Part shown: piece after piece, positions 63,963-64,000 of the stretch | How positions within the stretch are numbered: position 1 is the stretch's first letter | Layout of the letters: each line of letters opens with the position of its first letter | NCBI GenBank assembly: GCA_021772615.1 | Contig: JAJFLQ010000048.1 | Coordinates: 62,001-126,000, forward strand | DNA: 64,000 bases | Source: Verrucomicrobiota bacterium | Lineage (GTDB): Bacteria > Verrucomicrobiota > Lentisphaeria > JABSQK01 > JAJFLO01 | Direction of reading: 5' to 3' | The notes under the pieces: model-generated | What the model was told of the DNA's origin: nothing | Database searches by the model: none | Seen by the model: the letters and a program-made list of their open reading frames with translations, nothing else | Made by a program: the position numbers and the translations under genes

Positions 63963-64000
63963 GACATTGATGTTATTTATCGAATAGAATTAGTATGATC

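Overview
This 64 kb window comes from a Gram-negative bacterium with an LPS-bearing outer membrane. It carries lpxC, a FabZ-like gene and lpxA, a TonB receptor, an alginate-export-type porin, flagellin and FliD. GC is moderately high. The mixture suggests a poorly sampled lineage near the PVC/FCB radiation or a candidate phylum such as Hydrogenedentota: FabZ-like and lpxA genes packed behind lpxC, Ser/Thr kinases fused to bacterial sensor modules, prokaryotic E2 and RING proteins, EF-hand proteins, and several families of dispersed palindromes. That placement is inference; no rRNA or tRNA gene was seen.

Layout. 0-5.4 kb: the end of a glycosyltransferase, a histidine kinase/NtrC-type pair, and a secreted eight-EF-hand protein behind a good sigma54 promoter. 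5.6-17.7 kb: HTTM-type membrane genes and a glycan cluster (three further glycosyltransferases, a phosphodiesterase-fold protein, an MFS-spermidine synthase fusion). A 2.4 kb accessory block interrupts it, holding a REP-associated tyrosine transposase (RAYT), its palindromic repeats, and an ADP-ribosylglycohydrolase. 17.8-27.8 kb: a COG2509 flavoprotein, a DUF6891 lipoprotein, and a leftward run nadA, yceI-like, porin, cupredoxin lipoprotein, sensor Ser/Thr kinase. 28-36.3 kb: housekeeping genes (pncC, recA, ftsW, ptsN-like, zinc-ribbon protein, lpxC, double FabZ, lpxA), then an Hpt protein and a cyclic-nucleotide-binding protein.

36.4-46.7 kb looks like an undescribed biosynthetic region. 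It has a GGPP-synthase-type prenyltransferase fused to a CrtC/AttH lipocalin-like domain, a bacterial lipase maturation factor homologue, and a GT28 glycosyltransferase, all in one rightward operon. These face a TylF-type methyltransferase, a macrolide-type glycosyltransferase, an S66 peptidase and an orphan Nif11-type leader peptide. 47-56.3 kb: fliD and flagellin with sigma28 promoters, a RodZ-like gene, ftsK, a ManA-like isomerase and a receiver-Ser/Thr kinase fusion. 56.4-60.8 kb: a Cys-rich small protein, a TonB receptor and a secreted BNR-repeat protein with a CxCC motif, possibly for metal uptake.

The right end (61.3-64 kb, leftward) is the most striking part. A membrane-anchored RING-finger/trypsin-like protease overlaps by 4 bp a protein that is a clear E2-type (ubiquitin-conjugating) fold with HPN motif and catalytic Cys, fused to a tandem array of Cys-rich zinc-binding repeats, followed by a DUF2752 membrane protein. 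It resembles a minimal bacterial ubiquitin-like ligase/protease operon, and it may continue beyond the window.
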